From JBOZRQ01 sp050789255 (GTDB lineage Bacteria; Bacillota; Sulfobacillia; Symbiobacteriales; Symbiobacteriaceae), in the NCBI GenBank assembly GCA_050789255.1, contig JBOZRQ010000057.1:124001-188000 (forward strand): DNA of 64,000 bases, read 5' to 3'. The notes under the pieces were generated by a model, which worked only from the letters and a program-made list of their open reading frames with translations, was not told where the DNA came from and did no database searches. Position 1 is the stretch's first letter, and every line of letters starts with the position of its first letter. Shown here in pieces: positions 17,931-26,577 of the stretch. The translations under genes were made by a program, and so were the position numbers.

Positions 17931-19955
17931 GGAAAGGCTTAGAGTACCCCGCGGAGCTCAGCGAAGAGGATCGCGCAGGGAAGTTCAGAATCTGCAGCGT
18001 CGCCAGCGAGCAAACGCCGGTCGAGCTCTGCCGCCGAAATGGGCGTGGGACGGATCTGTTCGTCTGCCTCAGGTATGCTCTCCCCAACGCTCTCCAGCCG
18101 GGCAAAGAACAGGTGGACCAGCCGGTGGAGGACGCCCGGCTACGGATAGATCGCGCCCAAATAGTGCAGCTCCCCCACCTCCGCCCCAAACTCCTCCCTT
18201 AGCTCTCGTCGGGCGCCCTCCTCCGGCGTCTCCCCTGGCAACAACATCCCGCCTGGCAAGCCCCACACCTCCTGGCGCACCGCCGGGCGGTATTCGCGCG
18301 CCACGAGGAGCCGGCCGTCGGGCATGGCAACGAGGACGCTGGCGCCCTCGGACCCGGCGGCCTGGACATAGACTGTCTCGCCCTGCAGGACCCGAAGGCT
18401 CTCGTGCTGAAAGAGCACCGTAGGCAGCGCCTGAACCGCAGCCAGCACCTCCTCGACATGGCCGGCCACGTCCTTGGGCGCCCACACCCGCGCCACGCTG
18501 CCGCCACGCTCGACCACGATCGTGGTCCGCATGGCAAAGCGCTCGCCCTGGTCGGAGACCCAGATCGGGATGCCGAGCACCTGGCAGGGCGCCTGGTCGG
18601 CGTCGCTGAGCAGCGGGAAGTTCAGGTGCTCCCGCTCCACGAACTCCCGCTGCCGCTCGGTAGGCTGGAGTCTGATGCCAAAGACGACGGTGTCCAAGCT
18701 CTGGAAGGTTTGGATCATGTTCCGGAAGGAGCGGGCCTCGGCGGTGCAGCCTGAGAGCTCCGGGTACCGCAGCCCCTCACGGTCGCCGGTGTAGAAGAAG
18801 AGCACCACATGGCTGTCCTGCATCACCTGCCCCAGGTTGACCAGGTTCCCATCCGTCGACGGCAAGCTCAGCGCCAGGGGGCGCTCCCCGGGGGCGATCA
18901 GCGCTCGGTTCATCGGCGTCAGCTGTACCCTGTTCTGCATGTGGCGCTTCCCCATTCTGTGCTATAGTAAATCAGCAAGAACATTTCACTCTGTATGACG
19001 ACGCGGGGAGGCGCACGATGATGGACGCAGCACGATTTTGGCAACTGATCGATGCATCCCGGCGTGAAGCAGAGGGCGATCCTGAGCAGCAGATGGAGAT
19101 CCTCCGGGAGAAGCTGGCCGAGCTGCCGGAGAGCGAGATCGTCGAGTTCGACCGGCTGTTCACGGAGGTCCAGGTGCGTGCGTACACGTGGGATCTCTGG
19201 GGCGCCGCCTACCTGATCGGGGGCGGGTGCTCCGATGATGGCTTCACCGACTTCCGGGGGTGGCTGATCGCCAAGGGCCAGAAGGTCTATGAGGCTGCGC
19301 TCGCCGACCCAGAGTCGCTGCCGCAGCGCATGACCGACGAGGATGCAGACGGCCAGATCGAGGGCTTCCAGTACGTAGCCACCGACGCATGGGCGGAGCG
19401 GACCGGGAGGGATCGGTCGGAGTTTCCTCACGCCGCCATCCCGCACCCCGCCGAGCCCAGTGGTGAACCGTGGACGGACGACGATCTGCCCACGCGATTC
19501 CCCAAGCTATCCGGTCAGGGCACGACCCATGAATTCCAGCCGTCCAAGGAGTTCGGGGACCTGTTCATCGCAGCCCTCGACCATGGGTTTGAAAGCATCA
19601 AGGACGGTTCCGGTCCGCTCGTGCCGTTTACCATGACGGTCTCCAGTGACGGCCAAAGGGCTATCAAGCGGTACTTCTCGGGGAATCTGGAGGAGGACGC
19701 GAAGAGGGCTCAGGCCAGCATCACAGCGGGCATGCCCGACGTAGCGATGTACGCCATCGTCTGGGATGGCTACGTCACGATCGAAGGCCAACGCACGGAT
19801 GCCATTCTGGTCGAAGCCGGCCAGGCATCGGACCCCCGGGGCGTACAGGTCTGCCAGCGCTACCGCACGGTCCGTAAGTTCCTCTGGAAGAAGGCGTGCG
19901 AGCGCATCGGCAACCCTGGCATCCTGGGTTTTCCCCCGTCCCGCCTGGTACCCCA
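17492..19955. repeat. Left copy of the tandem duplication
   Basis: Covers the hydrolase 3' part, the peroxiredoxin-Nudix gene and DUF4240, and aligns gene by gene with 22,801-25,248. The offset is about 5.3 kb. Divergence is moderate, so the event is not recent. Confidence 0.85.
17939..18940 (-). pseudogene. Peroxiredoxin-Nudix fusion, copy 1, with premature TAG
   Basis: Paralogue of the intact gene at 23,244-24,245. The frame from ATG 18940 stops at TAG (18,140-18,142), where copy 2 has CAG (Gln); beyond the stop the frame continues to a TAA at 17,939-17,941 with near-identical residues. The shortened product would have 266 of about 333 residues. It keeps the Nudix box but loses the last 67 residues, has Arg instead of the second redox Cys (GCTAEAR against GCTAEAC) and FFYT instead of FFYP. 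These changes fit relaxed selection after duplication. It is convergent with the truncated hydrolase, as in copy 2. Confidence 0.8.
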
Positions 19956-19962
19956 GAAGTAG
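19018..19962 (+). CDS. DUF4240 protein, copy 1
   Basis: A 314-residue protein from ATG 19018 (GGGGAGG seven bases upstream; ATG 19021 is equally placed). The N-terminal half has the DUF4240 signature: FWQLIDASR, WDLWGAAYLIGGGCSDDGF and DFRGWLI. The C-terminal half (about 170-314), rich in mixed helix and strand, is less familiar. DUF4240 proteins are soluble and of unknown function. The upstream region carries a conserved TATAGT -10-like box shared with copy 2. It is divergent from the decayed peroxiredoxin-Nudix gene, 77 bp apart. The pair has been duplicated together, which suggests a shared task. Confidence 0.85.
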   Translation: MMDAARFWQLIDASRREAEGDPEQQMEILREKLAELPESEIVEFDRLFTEVQVRAYTWDLWGAAYLIGGGCSDDGFTDFRGWLIAKGQKVYEAALADPESLPQRMTDEDADGQIEGFQYVATDAWAERTGRDRSEFPHAAIPHPAEPSGEPWTDDDLPTRFPKLSGQGTTHEFQPSKEFGDLFIAALDHGFESIKDGSGPLVPFTMTVSSDGQRAIKRYFSGNLEEDAKRAQASITAGMPDVAMYAIVWDGYVTIEGQRTDAILVEAGQASDPRGVQVCQRYRTVRKFLWKKACERIGNPGILGFPPSRLVPQK

Positions 19963-19977
19963 CAGGATCGAAAAAAA

Positions 19978-20013
19978 CAGCGGGATCACCTTGGCGTTAA
20001 GGTGATCCCGCTG
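19978..20013. terminator. Bidirectional terminator
   Basis: CAGCGGGATCACCTT and AAGGTGATCCCGCTG form a perfect 15-bp stem with a six-base loop, preceded by seven A and followed by CGTTTTC. It serves the convergent DUF4240 and DUF1801 genes. Confidence 0.85.
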
Positions 20014-20022
20014 CGTTTTCGG

Positions 20023-20409
20023 TCACTTCTTGGTCCCTTTCTTACTCGCTCGCTCCAGGTTCTCCTTGGCCCGATAGGCAGCCATATCGCTGATCAGTTG
20101 TACCGGGACTGGCTTGTCCAGCGGGAACTTAATGGCGCTCTTTGAGATCTCGTACGGGGAGAGCTCCTCCTGGAATCGGTCAAACACCGTAAAGGGCGGC
20201 GGGCACGAGAGTGAGTAGTGACTCTTGTACGCAGAGTAATAGAGCACCCACCCGTGATACTTGAAGGCGGGTATCTGATAGCTGATCACTTCCTCGGCCT
20301 CAGGAACCGCCGACTGAATCGCCTGCCTTACCGATTCTAGAATCGCCTGCACATCCTGCGGGAACGTGCTTATGTACTCACCGGGCGTCTTGAAGTCCGT
20401 CTTTGCCAT
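20023..20409 (-). CDS. DUF1801 (YdhG-like) protein
   Basis: A 128-residue protein from ATG 20409 with GGAGGG upstream. EYISTFPQDVQAILESVRQAI and the VISYQIPAFKYHG segment are typical of the DUF1801/YdhG fold, whose Bacillus member (Fra) is reported as an iron chaperone for frataxin-like function. The C-terminus is Lys-rich. It follows the VOC gene on the same strand with only a few bases between, so they form a two-gene operon. A fragment of a second copy lies at 17,376-17,487. Confidence 0.85.
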   Translation of the reverse strand: MAKTDFKTPGEYISTFPQDVQAILESVRQAIQSAVPEAEEVISYQIPAFKYHGWVLYYSAYKSHYSLSCPPPFTVFDRFQEELSPYEISKSAIKFPLDKPVPVQLISDMAAYRAKENLERASKKGTKK

Positions 20410-20411
20410 GG

Positions 20412-20801
20412 TTAACCCTCCGGCTGGACGAGGTTGATGAGGTTGCCGCAGGTATCCTCGAAAAGGACAGAGGTGATGGGCCCCATGGACTGGGGCTCAC
20501 TGCGGAATGTGACTCCGAGCTCCTTCAGGCGCTGGTAGTCCGCTTGGATATCGGTGGTGGTAAACGCCGTCGCCGGCATCCCGGCTTCGAACATCGCCTT
20601 CTGGTAGGTCTGTGCCGGCGGGAAGCCGATCGGCTGCAGCACCAGTTCCACGCCATGGGCGCCCTCCGGGGAAGTGACGGTCAGCCACCGAAACGTGCCC
20701 ATTGTCACATCGTTCTTTGTGACGAACCCCAAGACCGTCGTGTAGAAGTGAAGCGCGCGGTCCTGATCATCCACCAGAATGGTGGCGAGATTGATCTGCA
20801 T
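20412..20801 (-). CDS. VOC/glyoxalase-family protein
   Basis: A 129-residue protein from ATG 20801 (CAGGAGGG upstream). It has the paired beta-alpha-beta-beta-beta layout of the vicinal oxygen chelate superfamily: INLATILVDDQDRALHFYTTVLGF at the start, ELVLQP in the middle, and SVLFEDTCGNLINLVQP at the end. Glu in ELVLQP and in the second module are candidate metal ligands. These proteins range from glyoxalases to drug-binding resistance proteins; the substrate is unknown. First gene of the two-gene operon with DUF1801. Confidence 0.85.
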   Translation of the reverse strand: MQINLATILVDDQDRALHFYTTVLGFVTKNDVTMGTFRWLTVTSPEGAHGVELVLQPIGFPPAQTYQKAMFEAGMPATAFTTTDIQADYQRLKELGVTFRSEPQSMGPITSVLFEDTCGNLINLVQPEG

Positions 20802-21428
20802 TCGTATGACCCTCCTGATATTCGGTGATGAGTCAATTTTGAACGGGTATAAGCAGAACTTTGACAGTTGGGCCGCTTTTCCCTGCGAAACAGGCCTCCG
20901 AGCGCATCCGGAACCCGGCTCTCATCGACCATCCGCCTTCACGTCTCGTAGAGGTGCCGATGGTGTCATGATGAACGCATCATGAAAGCATGAGCAGATC
21001 ATCATCAACGCTTCCACACCGCTTCTGCATCGCTTCTACAAATCTATCGCATGCATACGTGCATGTAGGATTCATCCGCCGTCGTCCAACTGTTACACTG
21101 TCAGTGACACCTCAACCCCTGTGCTGCGCCTCGGTCAGGCTCTGCAACCATTCGTCTGCCACTTCGCCCCACCCTTGACTCACACAGCTTTGGATACGCT
21201 AGTCACGCAAGGGCACGCCGGCGGCAAGAGGTGCGCCGCCCAAACTTACGCGTCTCCGACGTCGTGGTCAGGCTCCTTTGGGCTGACCAGAAACCCGAAG
21301 TCCGCACAGCTCTAGGTCTAGCGCAACCAGTGCACGAGTCTTGCGGATCTCTTCTCCAAGTCTTCCACAACGCTTGTACACGTCTTGTACATCCCCGGAA
21401 GATATCAGCAGTGGTGGGAGGGCAGGAT
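20802..21428. other. 630-bp gap between divergent VOC genes; no supported gene
   Basis: Codon usage here does not look coding on either strand. There are GCTTCTAC/GCTTCCAC-type short repeats around 21,010-21,050 and a TTGTACA repeat near 21,370-21,390. The last bases carry GGGAGGG of the next gene. Possible remnants of the missing part of a tandem unit cannot be identified. Confidence 0.4.
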
Positions 21429-21869
21429 ATGACGCTTAAACGGATGGACAACGTCCTCATCGTGGTCGACGACCTTGGGGCTGTGAAGGCGTTCTTTGTT
21501 GAGCTTGGTATGGAGCTGGAGGGCGAGACGACCGTCGAGGGCCCCTCGGTAGATCGTCTCGTCGGCCTTCAGAACGTCCGTGCTACCATCGCGCTGATGC
21601 GCACTCCGGACGGCCACGGCCGGATCGAGCTGGACAAGTTCCACACGCCGGAAGCGATCAGAACTGGGCACGAGAACGCTCCGGTGAACGCACTCGGGAT
21701 CCGCCGCATCATGTTCGCCGTCGATGACATCGACGACGTCGCCGCGCGCCTACGGGCCCACGGCGCCGAACTGATCGGCGAAGTGGTGCAATATGGGGAC
21801 ACGTATCGGCTCTGCTACATCCGCGGCCCCGAGGGCATCATTGTCGCGCTTGCCGAGCAGCTCGGCTAA
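21429..21869 (+). CDS. VOC/glyoxalase-family protein
   Basis: A 146-residue protein. ATG 21429 is preceded by GGGAGGG; the same frame is open for 66 more codons upstream but without coding character. KRMDNVLIVVDDLGAVKAFF opens the first VOC module; GIRRIMFAVDDIDDVAARLRAHG the second, ending in RLCYIRGPEGIIVALAEQLG. This is the glyoxalase/bleomycin-resistance-like fold with a Glu near the C-terminus as candidate metal ligand. Monocistronic, 262 bp before the serine hydrolase gene. Confidence 0.85.
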   Translation: MTLKRMDNVLIVVDDLGAVKAFFVELGMELEGETTVEGPSVDRLVGLQNVRATIALMRTPDGHGRIELDKFHTPEAIRTGHENAPVNALGIRRIMFAVDDIDDVAARLRAHGAELIGEVVQYGDTYRLCYIRGPEGIIVALAEQLG

Positions 21870-22131
21870 GGCGTGGGACGCAGGGTGTGAGGCTATCGGT
21901 AGCTGCAGATCATTCCGGGTAGCCGATGGGGCGATTCAGTATCATGTACCACAGCAACGAGAAGCATGGTTATTCGTCGCATGTAAGTCCTCCATCCGTT
22001 CTCTAATCGAGTTGGGCCCGTTCCAACCAGTGTCCCCGGGCCGCCAAGCGCACCAGGGACTTCCCGGGGGAGGAGTTCTGCCCACCCTTGAAGTACTATT
22101 TCGCACTCACTTAAATCCGAGGGTGTGTTAG
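21870..22131. other. Gap before the serine hydrolase
   Basis: No gene seen. No good Shine-Dalgarno precedes ATG 22132 of the hydrolase. Confidence 0.4.
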
Positions 22132-23247
22132 ATGGACTCCATAACCGTCGAAGAGCTGCTGCGACGGGTCCAGCAGCCTGGTTCCGACGCGCTGTACGTC
22201 TGGCGTGATGGAGAGGTACTGGTCAACTGGCACTCGGCCGCCGGCGACCGTCCGATTGAGACCATGTCCGTTACCAAGTCCATCGTCAACCTCGCGATCG
22301 GTCGTTTGCTATACCTTGGCAAGCTCCCGTCCCTCGACGTGCCTGTGAGTGAGTTCTTTCCCGCTTGGAGGAGCGGCCCAAAGCGCGACATTCTGGTGCG
22401 GCATCTCCTCAATCACACCTCCGGACTGGTTGCGGACCGCACCACGGAATCCATCTACGCCAGCGCTGACTTCGTTCAGTTTGCGCTAGACGCAGACCTG
22501 GGAAGTCCCCCCGGGTCGCGATTCTTCTACAACAACCGGGCAACCAATCTGCTTGCGGGTCTAGTTGAGCGTGCTGCGGGATGCCAACTGGATGCGTTCA
22601 TGGCCAACGAGTTCTTCTTGCCACTGGGCATCCACCGGTGGTCGTGGACCCGCGACCGGGCAGGAAACCCGCACGCTATGTCCGGCCTCTCTTTGCGTGC
22701 AGAGGACCTCGCTAAGTTCGGGCAGATCATGTTTAACCAGGGCATATGGGAAGGAACCAGGTTCGTTTCGGAGGACTGGGTCGCCGAAAGCTCGGCGGTG
22801 AGCCAGCCACACGAACCGACCTGCGGTTTACTCTGGTGGCTCATTCCGGAGTCTGTCGAGTTCACCATTGATGACTCCGTCATACATGCCTGGCGAACCG
22901 CTATTCCGCCGGTGGAAGAAGGGTTCATCGAGCGCATATTGCTTCTAAAGGATAGGCGTTTCCGCCGAGGTACCCTCCGGAACGCTCTGGCTGAAGCGCT
23001 AGGCGTCGAGCCAACCGAGTCGGGACTCGAGGAATGGAACCGCAATACGTGGCAGCGTGGGCTTCCCACTGTTCGGACCGTGCCGTCACGCATACTAGGC
23101 GTCCACGGCAACGGTTATCTCGGTCAGCACCTCGTTGTACTGCCGGCCTCACGACTGGTAGCTGTGCTTCAGCGAATTGGTCCGGAGCCGTTGGATAGCT
23201 CCGTGGACTTCATCGACCTCGTGCGTCGACTTCAAGGGGTGGCTTAG
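22132..23247 (+). CDS. Serine hydrolase, class C beta-lactamase family (intact copy)
   Basis: A 371-residue cytoplasmic-looking protein (no signal peptide). The catalytic Ser-x-x-Lys is SVTK at 46-49 and Tyr-x-Asn is YNN at 133-135; LLNHTSGL at 92-99 is the usual third landmark of the family. Members are esterases, D-aminopeptidases or beta-lactamases; the lack of a signal peptide argues against a secreted beta-lactamase. Its stop overlaps the stop region of the convergent peroxiredoxin-Nudix gene. The C-terminal 150 residues are duplicated in the scrap at 17,488-17,930. Confidence 0.9.
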   Translation: MDSITVEELLRRVQQPGSDALYVWRDGEVLVNWHSAAGDRPIETMSVTKSIVNLAIGRLLYLGKLPSLDVPVSEFFPAWRSGPKRDILVRHLLNHTSGLVADRTTESIYASADFVQFALDADLGSPPGSRFFYNNRATNLLAGLVERAAGCQLDAFMANEFFLPLGIHRWSWTRDRAGNPHAMSGLSLRAEDLAKFGQIMFNQGIWEGTRFVSEDWVAESSAVSQPHEPTCGLLWWLIPESVEFTIDDSVIHAWRTAIPPVEEGFIERILLLKDRRFRRGTLRNALAEALGVEPTESGLEEWNRNTWQRGLPTVRTVPSRILGVHGNGYLGQHLVVLPASRLVAVLQRIGPEPLDSSVDFIDLVRRLQGVA

Positions 23248-25248
23248 AGTACCCCGCGGAGCTTAGCGAAGAGGATCGCGCAGGGAAGTTCAGCATCTGC
23301 AGCGTCGCCAGCGAGCAAACGCCGGTCGAGCTCTGCCGCCGGAATCGGCGTGGGACGGATCTGCTCATCTGCCTCGGGCTGACTCTCACCCAGACTCTCA
23401 AGCCGAGCAAAGAAGAGGTGGACCAGCCGGTCGAGGACGCCCGGCTGAGGATACACAGCGCCTAGGTAGTGAAGCTCCCCCACCTCCGCCCCAAACTCCT
23501 CCCTGAGCTCCCGTCGGGCGCCCTCCTCCGGCGTTTCCCCGGGCAACAACATACCGCCTGGCAAGCCCCACACCTCCTGGCGCACGGCCGGGCGGTATTC
23601 GCGCGCCACGAGCAGCCTTCCGTCGGGCGTGGCGACCAGGACGCTGGCGCCTTCGGACCCGGCGGCCTGGACATAGACCGTCTCGCTCTGCAGGACCCGA
23701 AGGCTCCCGTGCTGGAACAGCACCGTGGGCAGGGTCCTGACCGCGGCCAGCACTTCCTCCACGTGGCCGGACACGTCCTTGGGCGCCATCACCTGGGCGA
23801 CAGTGCCGCCGCGCTCGACCACGATCGTGGTCCGCATGGCGAAGCGCTCGCCCTGGTCGGAGACCCAGATCGGGATGCCGAGCGCCTGGCACAGGGCCTC
23901 GCCCCCGTCGCTCAGCAGCGGGAAGTTTAGGTGCTCCCGCTCGACGAACTCCCGCTGGCGCTCGGTGGGCTGGAGGCTGATGCCAAAGACGGCGGCGCCC
24001 AGGCTCCGGAAGGTGTGGATCAGGTTCCGGAAGGAGCAGGCCTCGGCGGTGCAGCCTGAGAGTTCGGCGTACCGCAGCCCCTCACGGTCGCCGGGGTAGA
24101 AGAAGAGCACCACATGGCTGTCCTGCATCACCTGCCCCAGGTTGACCTGGTCCCCGTCGGTGGACGGCAAGCTCAGGGCCGGGAGGCGCTCCCCGGGAGT
24201 GATCAGCGCTCGATTCATATGCGTCAGCTGTACCTTGTTCTGCATGTGGGGTATCTCCATTCTGTGATATAGTAAATCAGCAAGAACATTTCACCCTATT
24301 AGACGACGCAGGGGGGCGCTCGATGATGGACGCGGCGAAATTCTGGCAACTGATCGACACGTCCCGGGATGATGCCGACTGTAATCCTGAGCTGCACATG
24401 AGGATCCTCCAGGAGATGCTCGCTGAGGTGCCGGAGCAGGAGATCGTGGAGTTCGACCGGCTCTTCTCCGAGTTGCATGGGCGTGCCTATACGTGGGACC
24501 TGTGGGGCGCCGCCTACCTCATCGGCGGTGGGTGCTCCGACGATGGCTTCTTCGACTTCCGGGGGTGGCTGATCTCCAAGGGCCGGAAGTTCTATGAGGC
24601 TGCCCTGGCCAACCCGGAGGCGCTGGCGGTCCTTATGACCGATGCCGACGACAACGGGCAGATTGAGGGCTTCCAGTACATCGCGGCTGACGCGTGGGCG
24701 GAGCGGACCGGCAGGGACCGGTCGGAGTTTCCTCACGCCGCCGTGCCCCATCCCCCTGAACCCAGCGGTGAGCCCTGGACGGACGACGAGCTCCCTGAGC
24801 GGTTCCCCAAGCTCAGCGGCCAGACCAAAGCGTTCGAGCCGTCGCAGGAGTTCGCCGACCTGTTCTTCAAGGCGATCGATCACGGCTTTGAGAGCATCAA
24901 GGACGGCGCCGGTCCGCTGATCCCCTTCAGCATGACGGTGTCCGCGGACGGTCAGCTGTCTCTGAAGCGCTATGTCATGGATGAGCTGCAGGAGGCGGTT
25001 GCGCGCGCACAGGCCAGCATTACCCCGGAAATGCCGGGCGTGACGATGTATGCCATCGCCTGGGACGGCTACGTCACCATCGACGGCCAAAAGACGGATG
25101 CCATCCTGGTCGAGGCCGGCCAGGCATCAGACCCCCGAGGTGTGCTGTTCTGCCAGCGGTACCGCACCGTCCGGAAGGGGCTATTCTTCAAGAAGGTATG
25201 CGAGCGCGTCGGAAACCCCGGGCTGATCGAGTACCCGCCGTCCCGGCT
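22801..25248. repeat. Right copy of the tandem duplication
   Basis: Aligns with 17,492-19,955: serine hydrolase 3' part, peroxiredoxin-Nudix, DUF4240. In this copy all three genes are intact. The copies diverge after the last codons of DUF4240. Confidence 0.85.
23244..24245 (-). CDS. Peroxiredoxin (PrxQ/Bcp-like)-Nudix hydrolase fusion, intact copy
   Basis: About 333 residues from ATG 24245 (GGAG nine bases upstream; an ATG five codons earlier has no ribosome-binding site). Residues 15-170 are a peroxiredoxin: LSLPSTDG, VVLFFYPGD and SGCTAEACSF with Cys65 and Cys70 in the CX4C spacing of PrxQ/Bcp enzymes. Residues 190-333 are a Nudix domain with a complete Nudix box at 231-253 (GMLLPGE...RELREEFGA). 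One chain would thus reduce peroxides and hydrolyse a nucleoside diphosphate derivative, perhaps an ADP-ribose-like or oxidised nucleotide; the coupling is inferred. Convergent with the serine hydrolase and divergent from DUF4240. Confidence 0.85.
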   Translation of the reverse strand: MQNKVQLTHMNRALITPGERLPALSLPSTDGDQVNLGQVMQDSHVVLFFYPGDREGLRYAELSGCTAEACSFRNLIHTFRSLGAAVFGISLQPTERQREFVEREHLNFPLLSDGGEALCQALGIPIWVSDQGERFAMRTTIVVERGGTVAQVMAPKDVSGHVEEVLAAVRTLPTVLFQHGSLRVLQSETVYVQAAGSEGASVLVATPDGRLLVAREYRPAVRQEVWGLPGGMLLPGETPEEGARRELREEFGAEVGELHYLGAVYPQPGVLDRLVHLFFARLESLGESQPEADEQIRPTPIPAAELDRRLLAGDAADAELPCAILFAKLRGVL

Positions 25249-25273
25249 GGTATCCCCTACGCCCGTATGCTGA
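24323..25273 (+). CDS. DUF4240 protein, copy 2
   Basis: A 316-residue paralogue of the 19,018 gene, starting at ATG 24323 (AGGGGGG upstream). It keeps FWQLIDTSR, WDLWGAAYLIGGGCSDDGF and DFRGWLI. The C-terminus differs from copy 1 (ending in SPTPVC), because copy 2 is fused to different downstream DNA; its stop overlaps the ATG of the YcaQ-like gene (ATGCTGA), giving translational coupling. The same conserved TATAGT box lies upstream. Function unknown. Confidence 0.85.
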   Translation: MMDAAKFWQLIDTSRDDADCNPELHMRILQEMLAEVPEQEIVEFDRLFSELHGRAYTWDLWGAAYLIGGGCSDDGFFDFRGWLISKGRKFYEAALANPEALAVLMTDADDNGQIEGFQYIAADAWAERTGRDRSEFPHAAVPHPPEPSGEPWTDDELPERFPKLSGQTKAFEPSQEFADLFFKAIDHGFESIKDGAGPLIPFSMTVSADGQLSLKRYVMDELQEAVARAQASITPEMPGVTMYAIAWDGYVTIDGQKTDAILVEAGQASDPRGVLFCQRYRTVRKGLFFKKVCERVGNPGLIEYPPSRLVSPTPVC

Positions 25274-26508
25274 CAATCAACATCGAAACAGCCAGGCGCT
25301 TTATTCTTGGCAAGCAAGGCCTGTGGCCCGGGCGCCGCTGGCGGGGCATCGAGGGCACCGAGCAGGCCATGCGGGAGATGGAGTTTTTGCAGCTCGACCA
25401 GCTGCAGATCATCGCCCGCAGCCATGACATCAAGCTGCACAGCCGCGTGCTCGACTACACGCCTGGCATGTGGGAGGATGTGACCTACCGGCAGCGCAAG
25501 TTCTTTGACTGGGGCGGCTGGCTGGCGGTCCGACCGATGGAGGAGCTGCCGCACTGGCGTGTGGTAATGCGTCGGGAGCGCGATACCGGCCCGCGGCTTC
25601 GCAGCATGGCGCAGGAGCATGCCGACGCCATCGTCGAAATGCGGGCGATTCTGCACGAGCGCGGCACCGTGGCCAATCGGGACTTCGAGATGGCGACGCG
25701 GACACGCACGCAAAGCTATCGCGGCCGCAAGGACAGCGCGTTGGCTCTCTACTATCTGTGGCGCACTGGTGAGGTGATGACGCACCATCGTGAGAACTTC
25801 GAGCGCGTGTACGCACTCACTCAGGCGGTCGCGCCCGCACATCTCATTTACGAAAGCGACGAGGCCGAGGCTGAGCGCTTCTTGCTCAAAAAGGAGATCA
25901 GCTTTAACGGTCTGGCGCGGCCGACCCGCACGAGTGCTTCGTTTCAGCGTGGTCAGGACTATGACACAGCGAAGCTCCTAAAGGCGATGTTGGCGGAGGG
26001 CGAGATCGTTGAGGTGCGGGTGAAGGGCTGGAAGGCGGTGCACTACGCGCTCGGCAGCGATGTCCACCTGCTCCACGAGTTAAGCGCAGGGCGGGTGCCG
26101 CAGGAGTGGACGCCCCTCGATACGACCACGACGGACGAGGTGCTCTTCCTGGCACCGCTCGACAACGTCAGTGCGCGCGGGCGAGCCAAAGTCCTGTTCG
26201 ACTTTGACTACGTGTGGGAGGTCTATAAGCCGGCGCACCTGCGCAAGTACGGCTACTACACGCTGCCGATCCTGTGGGGCGACCGGCTCGTTGCACGCTT
26301 TGATAGCAAACTTGACCGGACGAGCAACACGTTTGTGGTCCTGGGCTTCTGGCTGGAGGACGACGCCCTCGGCACAGATGAGGCGTTTGCGGAGGCTCTG
26401 GCCCGCGGGTTTGCGCGATTCGTCACCTTCCTCGGCGCGAGCAAACTGGATGTCACGGCAATTGGTGAGCCGCTGTTACGGCGGCGCGTATCCTCGGCAA
26501 AAGACTAA
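25267..26508 (+). CDS. ycaQ: YcaQ/AlkZ-family winged-helix DNA glycosylase
   Basis: A 413-residue protein from ATG 25267. HTH_42 family (formerly DUF1006): three winged-helix modules that unhook bulky N7-alkyl adducts and interstrand crosslinks. The catalytic-loop motif is Gln42-Leu-Asp44 within MEFLQLDQLQIIARSH, the Gln-x-Asp form described for YcaQ/AlkX rather than the Gln-x-Gln of AlkZ. The C-terminal VLFLAPLDN, FDYVWEVYKPAHLRKYGYY and LPILWGDRLVARFD segments are strongly conserved in the family. The overlap with DUF4240 copy 2 may be an accident of the rearrangement. Confidence 0.85.
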   Translation: MLTINIETARRFILGKQGLWPGRRWRGIEGTEQAMREMEFLQLDQLQIIARSHDIKLHSRVLDYTPGMWEDVTYRQRKFFDWGGWLAVRPMEELPHWRVVMRRERDTGPRLRSMAQEHADAIVEMRAILHERGTVANRDFEMATRTRTQSYRGRKDSALALYYLWRTGEVMTHHRENFERVYALTQAVAPAHLIYESDEAEAERFLLKKEISFNGLARPTRTSASFQRGQDYDTAKLLKAMLAEGEIVEVRVKGWKAVHYALGSDVHLLHELSAGRVPQEWTPLDTTTTDEVLFLAPLDNVSARGRAKVLFDFDYVWEVYKPAHLRKYGYYTLPILWGDRLVARFDSKLDRTSNTFVVLGFWLEDDALGTDEAFAEALARGFARFVTFLGASKLDVTAIGEPLLRRRVSSAKD

Positions 26509-26577
26509 CGTGTGCATACACTGGCAATGGGCCTGTTCTCGCCTAACCCATCAGTGTAAAGGGGTGGCAGACTGTCC

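Noticed and set aside
18140..18142. TAG in the peroxiredoxin-Nudix copy 1 as pyrrolysine or programmed readthrough
   Set aside because: The paralogue has CAG there and copy 1 carries other decay marks, so a simple nonsense mutation explains it.
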